A DNA stretch of 17,296 nucleotides from Agrocybe praecox (GCA_964017145.1 CAXHKQ010000150.1:1-17296), one strand, 5' to 3'. Shown: positions 8,170 to 17,296, counted from the stretch's first letter. Translations and numbers: made by a program. Notes: generated from the sequence alone by a model not told the origin.

Positions 8170-9620
8170 TGGTGTAAATTGGAAATGGGAAATTACAGAA
8201 AATCTTGGAAAAAATTGTTGAAAATTGTTGGAAATCTTCGGACATTTTTGGAAAAGAAATCTCTGAAAATCACTGAAAATCTATGAAAAATTCCGGAAAT
8301 CTCGAATGGATATTGACGGAAATGTATTCAAAATCTCTCGCAATCTTCTGAAATCATGGGACATCTAAAGAAATCCCTGGAAATCACAAACAAATCTTTG
8401 CAAATCTTTGCAAATCTACTGAAATCATCGAGATTCATCGGAATAGATGATCTGCTGGAAATTAAAAAAAACATTCACTGGCGAAAATGTTCGGAAATTC
8501 TCAGAAATCTTCGGCGGTAATCTCTGAACATCTCTGGAAATAACTAAAATTCTTTGGAAATTCCCGAAAATCTTTGGAAATCTTCTGACATTTTCGGACA
8601 ATGAATCTCTGGAAATGACCTGCAGAAATACAATAAAACAGGAAAAATTGGCGGTGCTGGGGCGTTACGTGTTAAGAAATCTACTGTAATCTTCAGAAAT
8701 CTTCGGACATCTCAGGAAATCACTGGAAATCACCAAAATCTTTGCAAATTTCCGGAAATCTTTGGATATCTACTGAAATCTTCGGGAATCTTCGGGAAAT
8801 AAATCTCTGTAAATCACCAACAATCGATTACCGGAAATTTTCGGAAATCTTCAGAAATCTATCGAAACTTTCGGAAATCTATAGAAATTTTCGAAAATAT
8901 TTGGAAAATTCAGAAAATATTTGGAAATTTTTGGTTATCTTCTGAAATCCCGGAGATCTTGGGACAATAAATCTTTGGAAATTACAAGAATAAATTTCTG
9001 AAATATACTAATATCTTCGAAAATCTTTAAACCTCCCTTACCCTCATGGCTCTGGCCAGGCCCAAAGATGTGCCTGAGCGGAAATCAACAGCAAATTCAG
9101 AAATCTGTTAAAATTAGCGAAAATTGTCTTCAGAAAACGACGGGAATTTCGGAAATCTTTTGAAATCTTTGACCAACGCTGGAATATCAGCTAAAATCAT
9201 ATATTATCTCGAGAGCAAATCACTCTCTCTCTTCTGTACACTTTTCTTGAATCATTCTTGGAAAGTTTCCAGCATATATTACCGACGTTCTTATGAAATT
9301 TTCAGAATCTTTTCAACCTTTGAGAATTATTGTAATTTTTGTAAATCGAAATCATAGATATAGAAATTATAGAAAATGTGTATGAATTGTCCTTATCATC
9401 ATGTTTTTTTTCAAATCACTGGAAAACTCCCCGGAATCACCGAAATTCACAAATCTTTTATATCTTCGGTACTCTCTTTGTAATTTCTCGGAAATCAAAA
9501 TCATCGATACCGAAGGAAATCACAGGAAATTATTAGAAATTGTTTTATCCTTATGATTTTTTTGGAAATCAGTGAAAATATCCGGAAGTAACAGCTGAAA
9601 TCAAAGTTGTCCAAATTTCT
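8170..9620 (+). repeat. Degenerate 10-bp tandem repeat array (about GGAAATCTTC) upstream of PPP4R2
   Basis: From about 8170 GGAAATC/GAAAATC words recur every 10 or 11 bases. The clearest part is 8831-8950, where eleven of twelve successive 10-base blocks carry GAAAT, GAAAA or similar at the same place. Units are highly diverged and the phase slips now and then. The array is interrupted near 8640-8675 (TTAA element end) and 9021-9080 (unrelated GC-rich piece). It weakens after about 9100 and ends within about 50 bp of the PPP4R2 leader. Confidence 0.8.
8640..8675. mobile_element. Solo end of the TTAA element
   Basis: CGTTACGTG followed by TTAA (8663-8675) repeats the right end of the element at 107-682; moving inward both read CACGTAACGCC. 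No matching left end is visible nearby. It interrupts the 10-bp repeat array. Confidence 0.45.
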
Positions 9621-9639
9621 TCTGATTTCCACAAACTCA

Positions 9640-10284
9640 CCTTTGGTTCGTGTCCCCACTACGCATTCGCGTCTCTAGCATCTCTGACTTCTCTGACAGC
9701 GTCTCTCTCTCTCTCTTCTCCGCTCGTTCCAAGAAAATCCGCGCACTTCGATCTGACAGCATACAAACAACACGCACACGAACGCCCGACGCGAATACGC
9801 AAAAAAAAAAACCGCCACCGGCGCGCAGACGTCAGCAACAACAACACACACACACACACACCGAACACCGAGCGTTTGTTGCGTCGTCCGCCAGTGCATC
9901 CACCTTTTTGTGTCCGCAGCGCTGCAGCCGCCAGTCGCACACAGCAAAACCAAAAAACCAGCCAGAATCCAAAATCCTCGAACTCGCTCGCTCGCATTCC
10001 CGGCCTAACACCATTCTTGTCCACATCGGTCGTCCATTTGTCCCAGTCGAGAGCATCTTTGGCGCGCGCGCGATCAACACACGAGACACCTCGAAAAGTT
10101 GCCGACGACTTGACGAGACACAAAGCCGCACTCGCACACACATACATACACGAGCAATACAAACTAGTCGCGCGACGCCGGAATTGTGTGGTTTTTAGTT
10201 TGGCCTGCATAGAACCAAGCAAAGGCCTACCCCAATATCCAACCAGCCCAAACACACCAACACAACACACAACCGACCGCCAAG
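9640..10284 (+). promoter_or_regulatory. PPP4R2 5' leader and probable promoter region
   Basis: Composition changes sharply near 9640 from the AT-rich 10-bp repeats to C-rich sequence with CA runs (9842-9861) and CAACAA. No ATG occurs on the + strand between about 9556 and the PPP4R2 start at 10285, as expected for a long leader. A (TC)n run at 9702-9717 could bind GAGA factor. I see no TATA box and cannot place the transcription start; a spliced leader is not excluded. Confidence 0.6.
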
Positions 10285-10501
10285 ATGCTCGGCCTCGAGA
10301 ACCCCGAAGAGATCCTCATGATCCTGGACCAGTACACGGCCAACAAGAAGAAGGAGATACCGAAGGAGCTGGACGAGTATCTGCTGTTTGTGGCGCGCAC
10401 CGGCGATCCGGTGTACCAGTGGCCGGCCATCCAGTATCTGTTCCGCGAGAAGCTGATCACCGTGATCCGGGACTTCCACGACACGACGCCCAGCATCGAA
10501 G
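10285..10501 (+). CDS. PPP4R2: PPP4R2 coding exon 1 (residues 1-72 plus first base of codon 73)
   Basis: The exon opens at ATG in the context CCAAGATGC and reads MLGLENPEEILMIL onward. It ends in ...TPSIE plus one base, at donor G|GTAAGC, leaving phase 1. It encodes the first helices of the PPP4R2 family region (EIPKELDEYLLFVARTGDP and QYLFREKLITVI). Third codon positions are almost all G or C, in contrast to the AT-rich intron that follows. Confidence 0.93.
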
Positions 10502-13500
10502 GTAAGCGAGTGAGAGATGGTTTTTGGATTGGATTTTGTGCAATGTGCAATTGAGGTTAGGCGAGGCCCTTCGCTTGAAAGCGCTTCGACTTCGCCGAGG
10601 TATTCAAGGACCCGAAAACCAATTGTAATGATGAAGTTTTGTTGAATGAGCGGCGCCTCAATGATTCTGGTTAGTTGATTTGAAATGTCGCACCTGTGGC
10701 TAAGCGCGAGTCCTAATCAATAGAATGGTGTTCATATGACATACGACAAAACTGCATCATTACAAGTTGTGTACTAGGGGTGAGCATTGAAAACTACGAT
10801 TATGTTACGAGAGGCATCTTTGTCCTAACGCGTTGACATAATGTCTTGAAATATGGCTTGTCTTGTTCAGATGTCTACTCGGTCATTTTCAGACAAAGTC
10901 AGTAAATTCAGTAAACAATCAGTAAATTAATAGAGAGGTCAGACAAATTTTATGAAATACGGAGGTCAGCAGTCATGTATTTATTCTAATTGAACTGTTC
11001 GTTGAAAAACATCTTACCTGCGGGGCCTTGATTTCCAGAGAAGATTCACATTCATTGGAAATGGAAATGATTCATTTGGCTTCTAACTATTTGTTCTGAC
11101 GCCTCGAAGTTGTGCCGATTTCATGTTTTCCAAATTTGGTTCCAATAAATCGTTGAGAATACTATAAATTTCTCTACTATAAGTTCTCTTGTCGCCAGAA
11201 CAAAAACCTCATAATTGCAGAAAAATGTACGAAAATCAGTGTGGTCAAGTCAAGCTTTTTCGAAACGTCAAGATTCTGAGTGTCAACGTCCACACTATGG
11301 GCGCTACAATGCTCGAATTATAGATATTCAAAAACACAATGGTTTGACCGAAATTGTGAATGTTGAAAATATGTTTTCTCATTATGTTCAAGCATTGAAT
11401 TTGAAGGCCCAATCAATTCAACTTTTTCGGTTAAGATATCTCCTTTCACTACTATGTTTCAGGTATAGATTATTGGCTCAGAGGTCAGTAAGTGAGTAAA
11501 TCGGCTCAGGAAGAACCAGTAGGCACCCTGGTAGAGTTTTAAGAGCAGCTACAAGTGGCCAAATCACAATTTGTAATTGTGTTGTCTGGTTGTTCTTTGG
11601 GCCCCAAGATGTCGATGTACGTAGTGAAAAAGAGCATTCGCGGAGAATGCTCTGGTACTTCTGAAATATTATTTTAAAAGTGTAGTTCACTTTGTAATGT
11701 TAATCATTGCACGTCATAATGTAAACACATTGCTACCGAAAAAACTAGGGGCCTTGAATTTCAATCAAACAAATTGAAGTAGGAAACAGTTTTCAGGATT
11801 TGAACTGAAATGTTTGTCCTAACATGTTTAGCAGTTCTCCGACAGAAAATAACGTGCAAGAATTAAATAAATCGACAAGCATGCATTAAATTTACAAAAA
11901 TTAGGCCCTTGTTTTTTTATGAGATCAATCGAATATACCCCAATGGACCTACTTTTTATCGCACCAGCGATCTGCGACCTTTGCCTAGTAATGCCAGGAA
12001 TGTATAACCAGCGATCAGTGGAAATCCGAATGGATTATATTGAACCGTTCTCTAGTGACAATGACCATCCTTCGAATTTCACGAACAAATCGTAGTTTTC
12101 AATGTGTCTGTGAAGGTTAGTTCCATTTCACCAAATGCCGAACCTGGGTGAAACTCAGTAGTAATAAACTCATCTCTCGATTTTTTCCGTCGCACGCTCG
12201 CAGATCTGCCACCCTGTCCGAACGTGGACGCGTTCAACTTCGAGAACCTGAAGACGGTGCTGCTGGAGCGCATCGACTGCTTCCGCTCGGCGCCGTTCAC
12301 CGTGCAGCGGCTGTGCGAGCTGCTGACCAATCCGAAGAAGCACTACTGCCGGCTGGACAAGTTCATGCGGGCGCTGGAGAAGAATATTCTGGGTGAGTAC
12401 AGGAGTTTGGTGTGAGAGATTCGATGCATCGTAAATAAATTATTCAGTGACCATATGCGTTGATAAATGCACGCCATTTGGTTCGATCTTTGACATCTAT
12501 TTATTTTTCTTCATTATTGGATATAAATATAGCAGTAAAATCAGATGATAGATTGTTTAAATCTGTTCTTGTTGTCGAGGAATATTTTAAGAGTATTTTT
12601 AAAGCCTTTGTCAATTCGGTGCCAAAATGGATCTAACATATCCTAGTTAATCCCAGTTAATTATTTGACTCACAAACACGTCATACTAATCAGTCTCAAG
12701 ATAAACTATGAAAGAATATCAATGCACAATACAGCAAAAATGCACTATTTATCACCAAGGCCCGGAAGGGGACAATCCATTCTTTTCCTGTTCATCCTAC
12801 AGAACATTTGTAACGACGATTATGCGTCACGTTTCCGAACAATTAAAATGAACTATACTTTTTCTCGCCTTTTTCCCCCCTTTTTACACTTTTTTTTTAC
12901 TTTAGGCCCTTTTTTCATGTATAAGCCCTTTTTTAGTCCCTTTTTACCCTTATTTTCACTAATTTTAGACCCTTTTTTGCCTTTTTTTGTTTTAAAAAAT
13001 CGCTAAGTTCTTCGAAAAAAAAATCTAAATATTTTTGCTATTTTCTCTGAAAATATACACAACATGTAACGCGACCAGTATTATCCAAACAAATAATGTG
13101 CTCAGGGCGATAATTTCACGAAGAACCAATTTCACGTCGTCTTTCAACCAATTTTTACGAAATATCATCAAGAAATCATGGCTTTTAGACACTCTTTTCT
13201 AGTTTATAGAAAGTTTTTCACGGTTTTTAGCCACTATTTTAGGGCCCTTAAGTTGCGGGCCTTGTTTATCACTTATTATTGGGCCCGACCCGCGAATATT
13301 TTTTACAAGGTTGTAAGTTATAATATTATACCGACTACCTACCCGTACACGGAAGAAAGAGACAAAGCTAGAGCTAACAAGATACGTACGAAGTGTGAGC
13401 TTGTATGCTCCATATAAACTTGATATTTCTTGTTGAATTCAGGAAAGATTGATGGCAAACATGCTTATCTTCACGTAACATAGCTTGTTAGCTTTTTAAC

Positions 13501-15863
13501 ACCTCGTAACCAGATTATTAGCCATTTAAAGACCTTTTAACACCTCGTAACTAACAAGTTAGATTGTTAGTTAACTTCATAACTAGCTTATTAGCCCTTT
13601 CAACATGTCGTTGCTAGTTTGGTAAAATAATATAACTTACAAGCTTCTGGAAAATAATAGCTGTTGTCTTATTTCGAGTCAGGCAATTTGATTCCAAAAT
13701 TTGCTAGTTACCGGCAAAACAAATGAATAAGAACAAAACATAATTTTGGGAGACTGATAAGCGGTTATTATTAATTCATTACAATTAATTTTCAACCACA
13801 AAACTAACCACCTCTCTCCCCCCTCCACAGTCGTCGGCACCATCGAACCGGGTCGCAAAAAGTCCGAGTCCGAGAACGGCGACTCGCTCTCGCTCGACGT
13901 CTCGCTGGACAGCGATCTCGATCGCGACGCGATCGCCGCCACGGCCAGCGAGTCGGCCGCCCCCGTTGTGGCCGCCGCAGCGGAGGCTCTCGAAGCCGTC
14001 GCCGTCTCGGCCGCCAAGACCGAAGCCGACGCAGCGATGGCCACCGATGACGCCGCCGCCGCCGAGCCGTCGACAACGGCTGCCGATGTCACTGCCGCCG
14101 AAGCGCTGCCAAAAGTCGACGAAACGGCTGCCGCTGTTGCGTCGGTGGCGGTGGCGGTGGAGGCGCCCTCAGTGGTGGTGACGAAGGCCAACGGCGACGA
14201 AGAGGACGCCGAAATGGCGGATGAGACACCGGCGGCTGCGGCGGCTGTGGCAGGCGCCAGCGGAGACGGTGCCAGTGTTGAGGTCAAGACAGGCGAGGCG
14301 ACCTCGGCCGAAGCGGCTGCAGCTGACGCGGAGATGGCTGTTGTGGCGGAGCCAGCGGCAGAAGTTGAGAAGGCTGCTGAGGCTGAGGTGCCAGTTGAGA
14401 AATCCGCCGAAGACGTGGTTGAAGCTGCCGCCGAGGCAGTCGAAATGCCCGTGGTCGCCGAAGCTGCCGCCGTCGTTGTTGAGAAGACTGAAGATACTGA
14501 AGTTGCTGCTGCTGCCGCTTCTGTCGCTGAGCCAATGCAGGCCGATGACACCGATGCTGCTGCTTCATCCGCCGCAGACGCCACTGTCGCCGCTGAGGTG
14601 GCGATCGAAACCGAAGCTTCCGCTGAGGCGCCCTCGACCAGTGCCAAGAAGCACGCTCGCGACGAAGCCGATGACGAAGCCAACGCCAGCCCAGCCAAGA
14701 TGGCCCGGCTCGAGGTGCCCGCCGAGGCGGAATCAACGTCCACCACGACACCAGCGGCGGCTCCGGTTCCCGTTGCCGAGCAGCCCATGGTCGAGTCATC
14801 CTCCTCGGTGGCGGATGAGACCGTTGAATCGTCCGAATGCAGCTCCACAACGACCGAAGCGACTGCGGTCAGTCAGTCGGTTGTAACGGAATCAGCTGAA
14901 GCTGCTGAGGTCGATGTGGCTGACGCCCCGGCAGCCGAGGAGCCCACCGCTTCCGATGACGCCGCCGTCGCCGCCGAGCCACTCATCGAGGAACCCGAGG
15001 CCACCGCAGCCTCCGCAGAGGCCACCGTGGAGAGCAGCAGCGTCTCGGGCGGCGAAGCTCCGTCGAGCATCCGCATCTCCGAGGTGTCGGAGGCGGAGGC
15101 GGCAGCTGTGACCGGCTCCCAGGCGGACGATGCGGACGCGGCTGGGAATACCTCGTCGCCGGTCATCTCCGAGCCGGACAGCTCGTCGCCCACGCAGTCG
15201 GGGGCCGTGGACGAGGCGGAGCAGTCCGCTACAGATGCAGAGGTTGTTGTGGAGGAGGAAGCGGCAGCTGTGGCCATTGAAGTTCAGGCCGATGGCGCCG
15301 CTGAGGTGGCGGAAGTTGCGCAAGCCGAAAGTAGCGTTGTCGAAGCTGCGGAGGAGGAGCCCATCGTTGCTGCAGTTGATCCGGCCGTGGACAGTTCGGA
15401 GGTGGAGTCTTCTTCGGGGGCCGTCGAAGCGGCGGCAGCAGCAGAGCCAATTGTCGCCGATGTGGCGGTTGCGGAGGATGTGTCAACCAGCGCGGCAGCG
15501 GACAAAGAGGCCACTCCGGCTGTGGTAGCCGAGGAAATGGCCGTCGAGGAGGCTGTCGTTACTGAGGCTGAGGCGGTCGCTTCTTCGGCCACCGCTGATG
15601 ATGACATGGCCGACAAAGAGGCGGCCAGCGTCGTCAGCGTCGATGCAGCGATGGGCGAATCGAGCGAGGCCATGGAGGCGACTCCCATCATTCCGGCCGG
15701 CGCCGCGGTCGCCGAGGTGGCCGCTGAGGCAGCCATTGCTGATGTCCCGTTGGACGCCGAGGTGGCCGAGGCTGCTCCGGTAGTTGCTGCGGCAGCCGCC
15801 GCCGTCGCCGGCGAGCAGATGGAGGTGGACGAGTCCAACTCTGCCGACTCGATGGACATCTAA
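10285..15863 (+). CDS. PPP4R2: Serine/threonine-protein phosphatase 4 regulatory subunit 2; join(10285..10501, 12204..12392, 13831..15863)
   Basis: Three exons splice in frame (phase 1, phase 1) to 812 residues and a TAA stop. In known homologues the protein binds the PP4 catalytic subunit and, with PPP4R3 (Falafel in flies), forms a mainly nuclear/centrosomal phosphatase acting on DNA-damage and cell-division substrates. Seen here: the N-terminal helical region with KKKEIPKELDEYL, APFTVQRLCELL (about 102-113), DKFMRALEKNIL (124-135), then a GRKKSESENGDS stretch (143-154) that closely resembles the fly protein. Residues ~182-812 are Ala/Glu/Val-rich low complexity with a basic patch near 408-428 (KKHAR...SPAKMAR) that could be an NLS, and an acidic end EQMEVDESNSADSMDI. 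The start is the first ATG after >700 nt without one and has A at -3. The human protein is only about 420 residues, so the tail is unusually long. Family call is recognition, not a search. Confidence 0.93.
10502..12203 (+). other. PPP4R2 intron 1
   Basis: The 1702-bp intron is bounded by GTAAGC and a T/C-rich tract ending CGCAG. It is AT-rich with no coding signal I trust; a 58-codon open stretch starting near 11920 and a 94-codon one at 11215 look random. It contains CAGTAAA three times near 10908-10927 and two tight hairpins at 11565-11581 and 11631-11653. Confidence 0.9.
11565..11653 (+). repeat. Two short hairpins in intron 1
   Basis: CACAATT/AATTGTG (11565-11581, loop 3) and AGAGCATTC/GAATGCTCT (11631-11653, loop 5) are perfect stems 50 bp apart. 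Confidence 0.55.
12204..12392 (+). CDS. PPP4R2: PPP4R2 coding exon 2 (residues 73-135 plus first base of codon 136)
   Basis: The acceptor is a pyrimidine-rich run ending CTCGCAG; the donor is G|GTGAGT. The 189-nt exon keeps phase 1 at both ends. It encodes the best-conserved part of the family: LPPCPNVDAFNFENLKTVLL, SAPFTVQRLCELLTNPKK and LDKFMRALEKNIL. This exon fixes the identification, since PFT[IV]QR[LIC]CELL..P and DKF.R..EKN are hallmarks of PPP4R2 proteins from insects to mammals. Confidence 0.93.
12866..13000 (+). repeat. T-rich CCCTTTTTT repeats in intron 2
   Basis: CCCTTTTTT or a close variant recurs about seven times, spaced 10-20 bp, separated by TTTAG or TATAAG-like words. The other strand is A/G-rich. 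Confidence 0.6.
13476..13610 (+). repeat. Four-unit degenerate repeat in PPP4R2 intron 2
   Basis: Units start at 13476, 13507, 13548 and 13580 (31, 41, 32, 31 bp). Each begins TAAC and most carry TTAG(C) and TTNAACACCTCG. Unit 3 is itself a palindrome: TAACTAACAA (13548-13557) and TTGTTAGTTA (13564-13573) with a 6-base loop. Confidence 0.7.
13831..15863 (+). CDS. PPP4R2: PPP4R2 coding exon 3: end of conserved region and long Ala/Glu/Val-rich tail
   Basis: The acceptor is a strong C/T tract ending CTCCACAG. The exon first completes VVGTIEPGRKKSESENGDS, which continues the family region, then runs open for about 630 codons of Ala/Glu/Val/Ser/Asp-rich sequence to TAA at 15861-15863. Alanine is written with all four GCN codons mixed, so the bias acts at protein level and is not a simple trinucleotide expansion. 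A basic patch lies at about residues 408-428 and the C-terminus is acidic. The absence of stops over 2 kb, the in-frame join and the family-like C-terminal MEVDES motif support one continuous exon. Confidence 0.9.
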
Positions 15864-16285
15864 ACGCGGAGACTGAAGAAGACCACGAAGTGATGGAGTG
15901 TGTGTCGAATTTCTTTTTTATATGTAAAACTCGTCGTCGTCGTCGTCCCCCGAAAAAAAAACTCTACACTCCCAAAAATCACCCCATGAATGTCGCCCCC
16001 AAACCCTCGTCGTCAACCACCCACAAGAAAATATTCTTCCATAAACATACTCGAGGAGAAAACGCGAAACACCGACCGATCCACACAAAAAAAAACGCAT
16101 ACATTCACACTACACAACACTCTATGACTAGAAATATGATGATAGTATTTAACTCACAGACAGAAACAGACAGTTGGTGTTTTTCTTTTCTCGTTTTTAT
16201 TATTTAAAATTCGTTCGTACATAATCCCAAAATCTGCATAATCGGATACAAATTAATAAATGTGGAAAAGCCAAAAGTGCGAAAA
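15864..16285 (+). other. PPP4R2 3' UTR
   Basis: This follows the TAA stop and is CA- and A-rich, with a (TCG)n run at 15931-15947. A canonical AATAAA lies at 16255-16260, followed after about 40 bases by a GT-rich stretch (CAGTCAGTGTGGGA) that fits a downstream element. The exact cleavage point is inferred. Confidence 0.7.
16255..16260 (+). terminator. Poly(A) signal of PPP4R2
   Basis: AATAAA about 390 nt past the stop codon, with GT-rich sequence downstream near 16300. It is the only canonical hexamer in the UTR before repeat DNA begins. Confidence 0.7.
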
Positions 16286-16371
16286 ATGAAATGACGCGCA
16301 GTCAGTGTGGGACGGGCCAAGGCGAATTTGTGTATATTCTACCGAATTTATAAGTTAGCAGGGCTCCCATA

Positions 16372-16500
16372 CCGCATATATTTCATATATTTCATATATT
16401 TCGGAAATTTGTCATATATTGCATATATTTAGATACAAAATCATTTATCCATATATTTTGACTATACATTTTCATATAATTTTCATATATATTTCATGTT
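16372..16500 (+). repeat. CATATATTT short tandem repeat region
   Basis: Three exact consecutive 9-bp units CATATATTT start at 16375, followed by diverged copies (GTCATATATTG, GCATATATTT, CCATATATTTTG) to about 16490. Confidence 0.75.
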
Positions 16501-16529
16501 TTTTTTCATGTATCACAAAATAACCATAA

Positions 16530-16770
16530 AAACCGATAGAAATGACTTGAAATCCATGGAAATATCCAGAAAATTTTCTAAATTGCCGGAAATCGTCGAA
16601 AATCATTGTAATTTTTCCACAAAAACCTTGAATAATCCCTGAAAAACGCTAGAATTCATGGAAAATATTCAGAAATTCCTTTAAATTACTAGTAATCGTG
16701 AAACATCTTCGGAATTTCTCTCTAAAAATATACGAAAATCTTCAAAAATCGCTAGATTTCATTGAACTAA
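16530..16770 (+). repeat. Second 10-bp degenerate array, downstream of PPP4R2
   Basis: Successive 10-base blocks from 16531 (AACCGATAGA, AATGACTTGA, AATCCATGGA, AATATCCAGA, AAATTTTCTA, AATTGCCGGA, AATCGTCGAA, AATCATTGTA) show the same period and the same GGAAATC-like word, on the same strand as the upstream array. It fades after about 16770. Confidence 0.75.
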
Positions 16771-16842
16771 TCAAAAAATATAAAAAAATATTGGCTTTGA
16801 GAAATAAATATTACGAAGATTTTTGGCAATTTCCGAAGTGTG

Positions 16843-16900
16843 TACATTTGTACATTTTGTGTACATTTTGACGGCCGGAAAGTACAAATGTACAAATGTA
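16843..16900. repeat. 15-bp perfect inverted repeat
   Basis: TACATTTGTACATTT (16843-16857) and AAATGTACAAATGTA (16886-16900) are exact inverses with a 28-bp spacer containing ACGGCCGG. TGTACA palindromes lie within the arms. Confidence 0.75.
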
Positions 16901-17296
16901 TTTTCCGGGTGCAATCACCGGTGGAAGTGAGTTTATTTTTCTCTTTGTTCCTATCATTTTTTCAAGATATTGCCAAAACATACCTAAGTTTGAAAGCTAA
17001 TAACTTTGTCATTTCGCAAAAGTTTTTTATCAAATAGAGCATATCTAAAAGATCATATAGTCGAATAGAAATTAAGGAAAAAAAAGTTAAATTGTCTATT
17101 GGGAAGAACCGCAAATTAACAATTCCATAATATTTTTTAGGTCGATATCATTTGCGGGAATCGTCCTCAGATTCTTCGTATCCAAAATAACAAATAAATG
17201 TTGACTGTATTTCAATCTACTCCAATACAAAATTGCATGTCATTTAAATTATGATTTTTTATTTGTATTGAACGTGTCTATTTGAACTGCCTGTTA
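16901..17296. other. AT-rich intergenic DNA, nothing recognised
   Basis: No coding signal or clear repeat structure to the end of the window. Confidence 0.5.

Larger units (their letters stand above)
12393..13830 (+). other. PPP4R2 intron 2
   Basis: The 1438-bp intron is bounded by GTGAGT and TCCACAG. It holds a T-rich stretch with recurring CCCTTTTT (about 12866-13000) and a short four-unit degenerate repeat at 13476-13610. No coding sequence is supported. Confidence 0.9.

Noticed and set aside
8742..8945. 67-codon Ile/Asn/Phe-rich open frame
   Set aside because: Product of translating the 10-bp repeat (period 30 nt in any frame); no sign of real coding.
8170..9620. CRISPR-like array
   Set aside because: Units are 10 bp, diverged and without spacers, in a eukaryotic genome.
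9650..10505. Open frames of 180-210 codons on both strands across the leader
   Set aside because: CA-rich low complexity without stops; two of the + strand ones use no ATG or run out of frame through the PPP4R2 start, and the compositions (His/Thr/Gln or Cys/Val repeats) are not protein-like.
11500..11560. tRNA-like A box (TGGTAGAG...) suggesting a SINE in intron 1
   Set aside because: No matching B box at the proper distance, no A-rich tail, no target duplication.
11920..12096. 58-codon ATG open frame in intron 1
   Set aside because: AT-rich codons, no motif, and inside a well-supported intron.
13679..14848. 389-codon Ser/Ala-rich open frame on the - strand
   Set aside because: It is the antisense of the GC-rich Ala/Glu tail of PPP4R2, where stop codons are rare on either strand, and it runs past the exon border into the intron.
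15284..15859. 191-codon Ser/Ala/Thr-rich open frame on the - strand
   Set aside because: Antisense shadow of the same tail exon.

Overview
The window is nuclear DNA from an insect, most likely a dipteran and plausibly a mosquito. The exons are GC-rich, intron-split (GT/AG) and strongly GC at third codon positions. They sit in AT-rich DNA full of small inverted-repeat transposons, and the UTRs are long and CA/GT-rich. The species assignment is inference from gene style and protein resemblance; no search was run.

One gene is clear: PPP4R2, regulatory subunit 2 of protein phosphatase 4, on the + strand. Its coding sequence is join(10285..10501, 12204..12392, 13831..15863), 812 codons plus stop, with two phase-1 introns of 1702 and 1438 bp. 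The first ~160 residues carry the conserved PPP4R2 region; the remaining ~630 are an Ala/Glu/Val-rich, probably disordered tail with a basic patch and an acidic end. An ATG-free, CA-rich leader precedes it, and a 3' UTR with AATAAA at 16255 follows.

Other regions from left to right: 107-682 is a TTAA-flanked, piggyBac-like short element. 1023-1283 reads as the last coding exon of an unidentified upstream gene, but the coding signal changes frame twice; a ~1 kb CA/GT-rich probable 3' UTR follows. 3186-3751 is a pogo/Tigger-like MITE with TA target duplication. 4280-4373 is a near-homopyrimidine tract. 4480-6955 holds a gene-like unit repeated twice in tandem and once inverted, with a further decayed coding-like stretch. 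5456-5809 and about 7570-7905 are two diverged, oppositely oriented copies of one inverted-repeat element.

The most unusual signal is a degenerate 10-bp repeat (roughly GGAAATCTTC) filling about 8170-9620, directly upstream of the PPP4R2 leader. A second patch in the same orientation lies at about 16530-16770, just past the PPP4R2 poly(A) signal, so the gene is bracketed by helically phased A-rich arrays.
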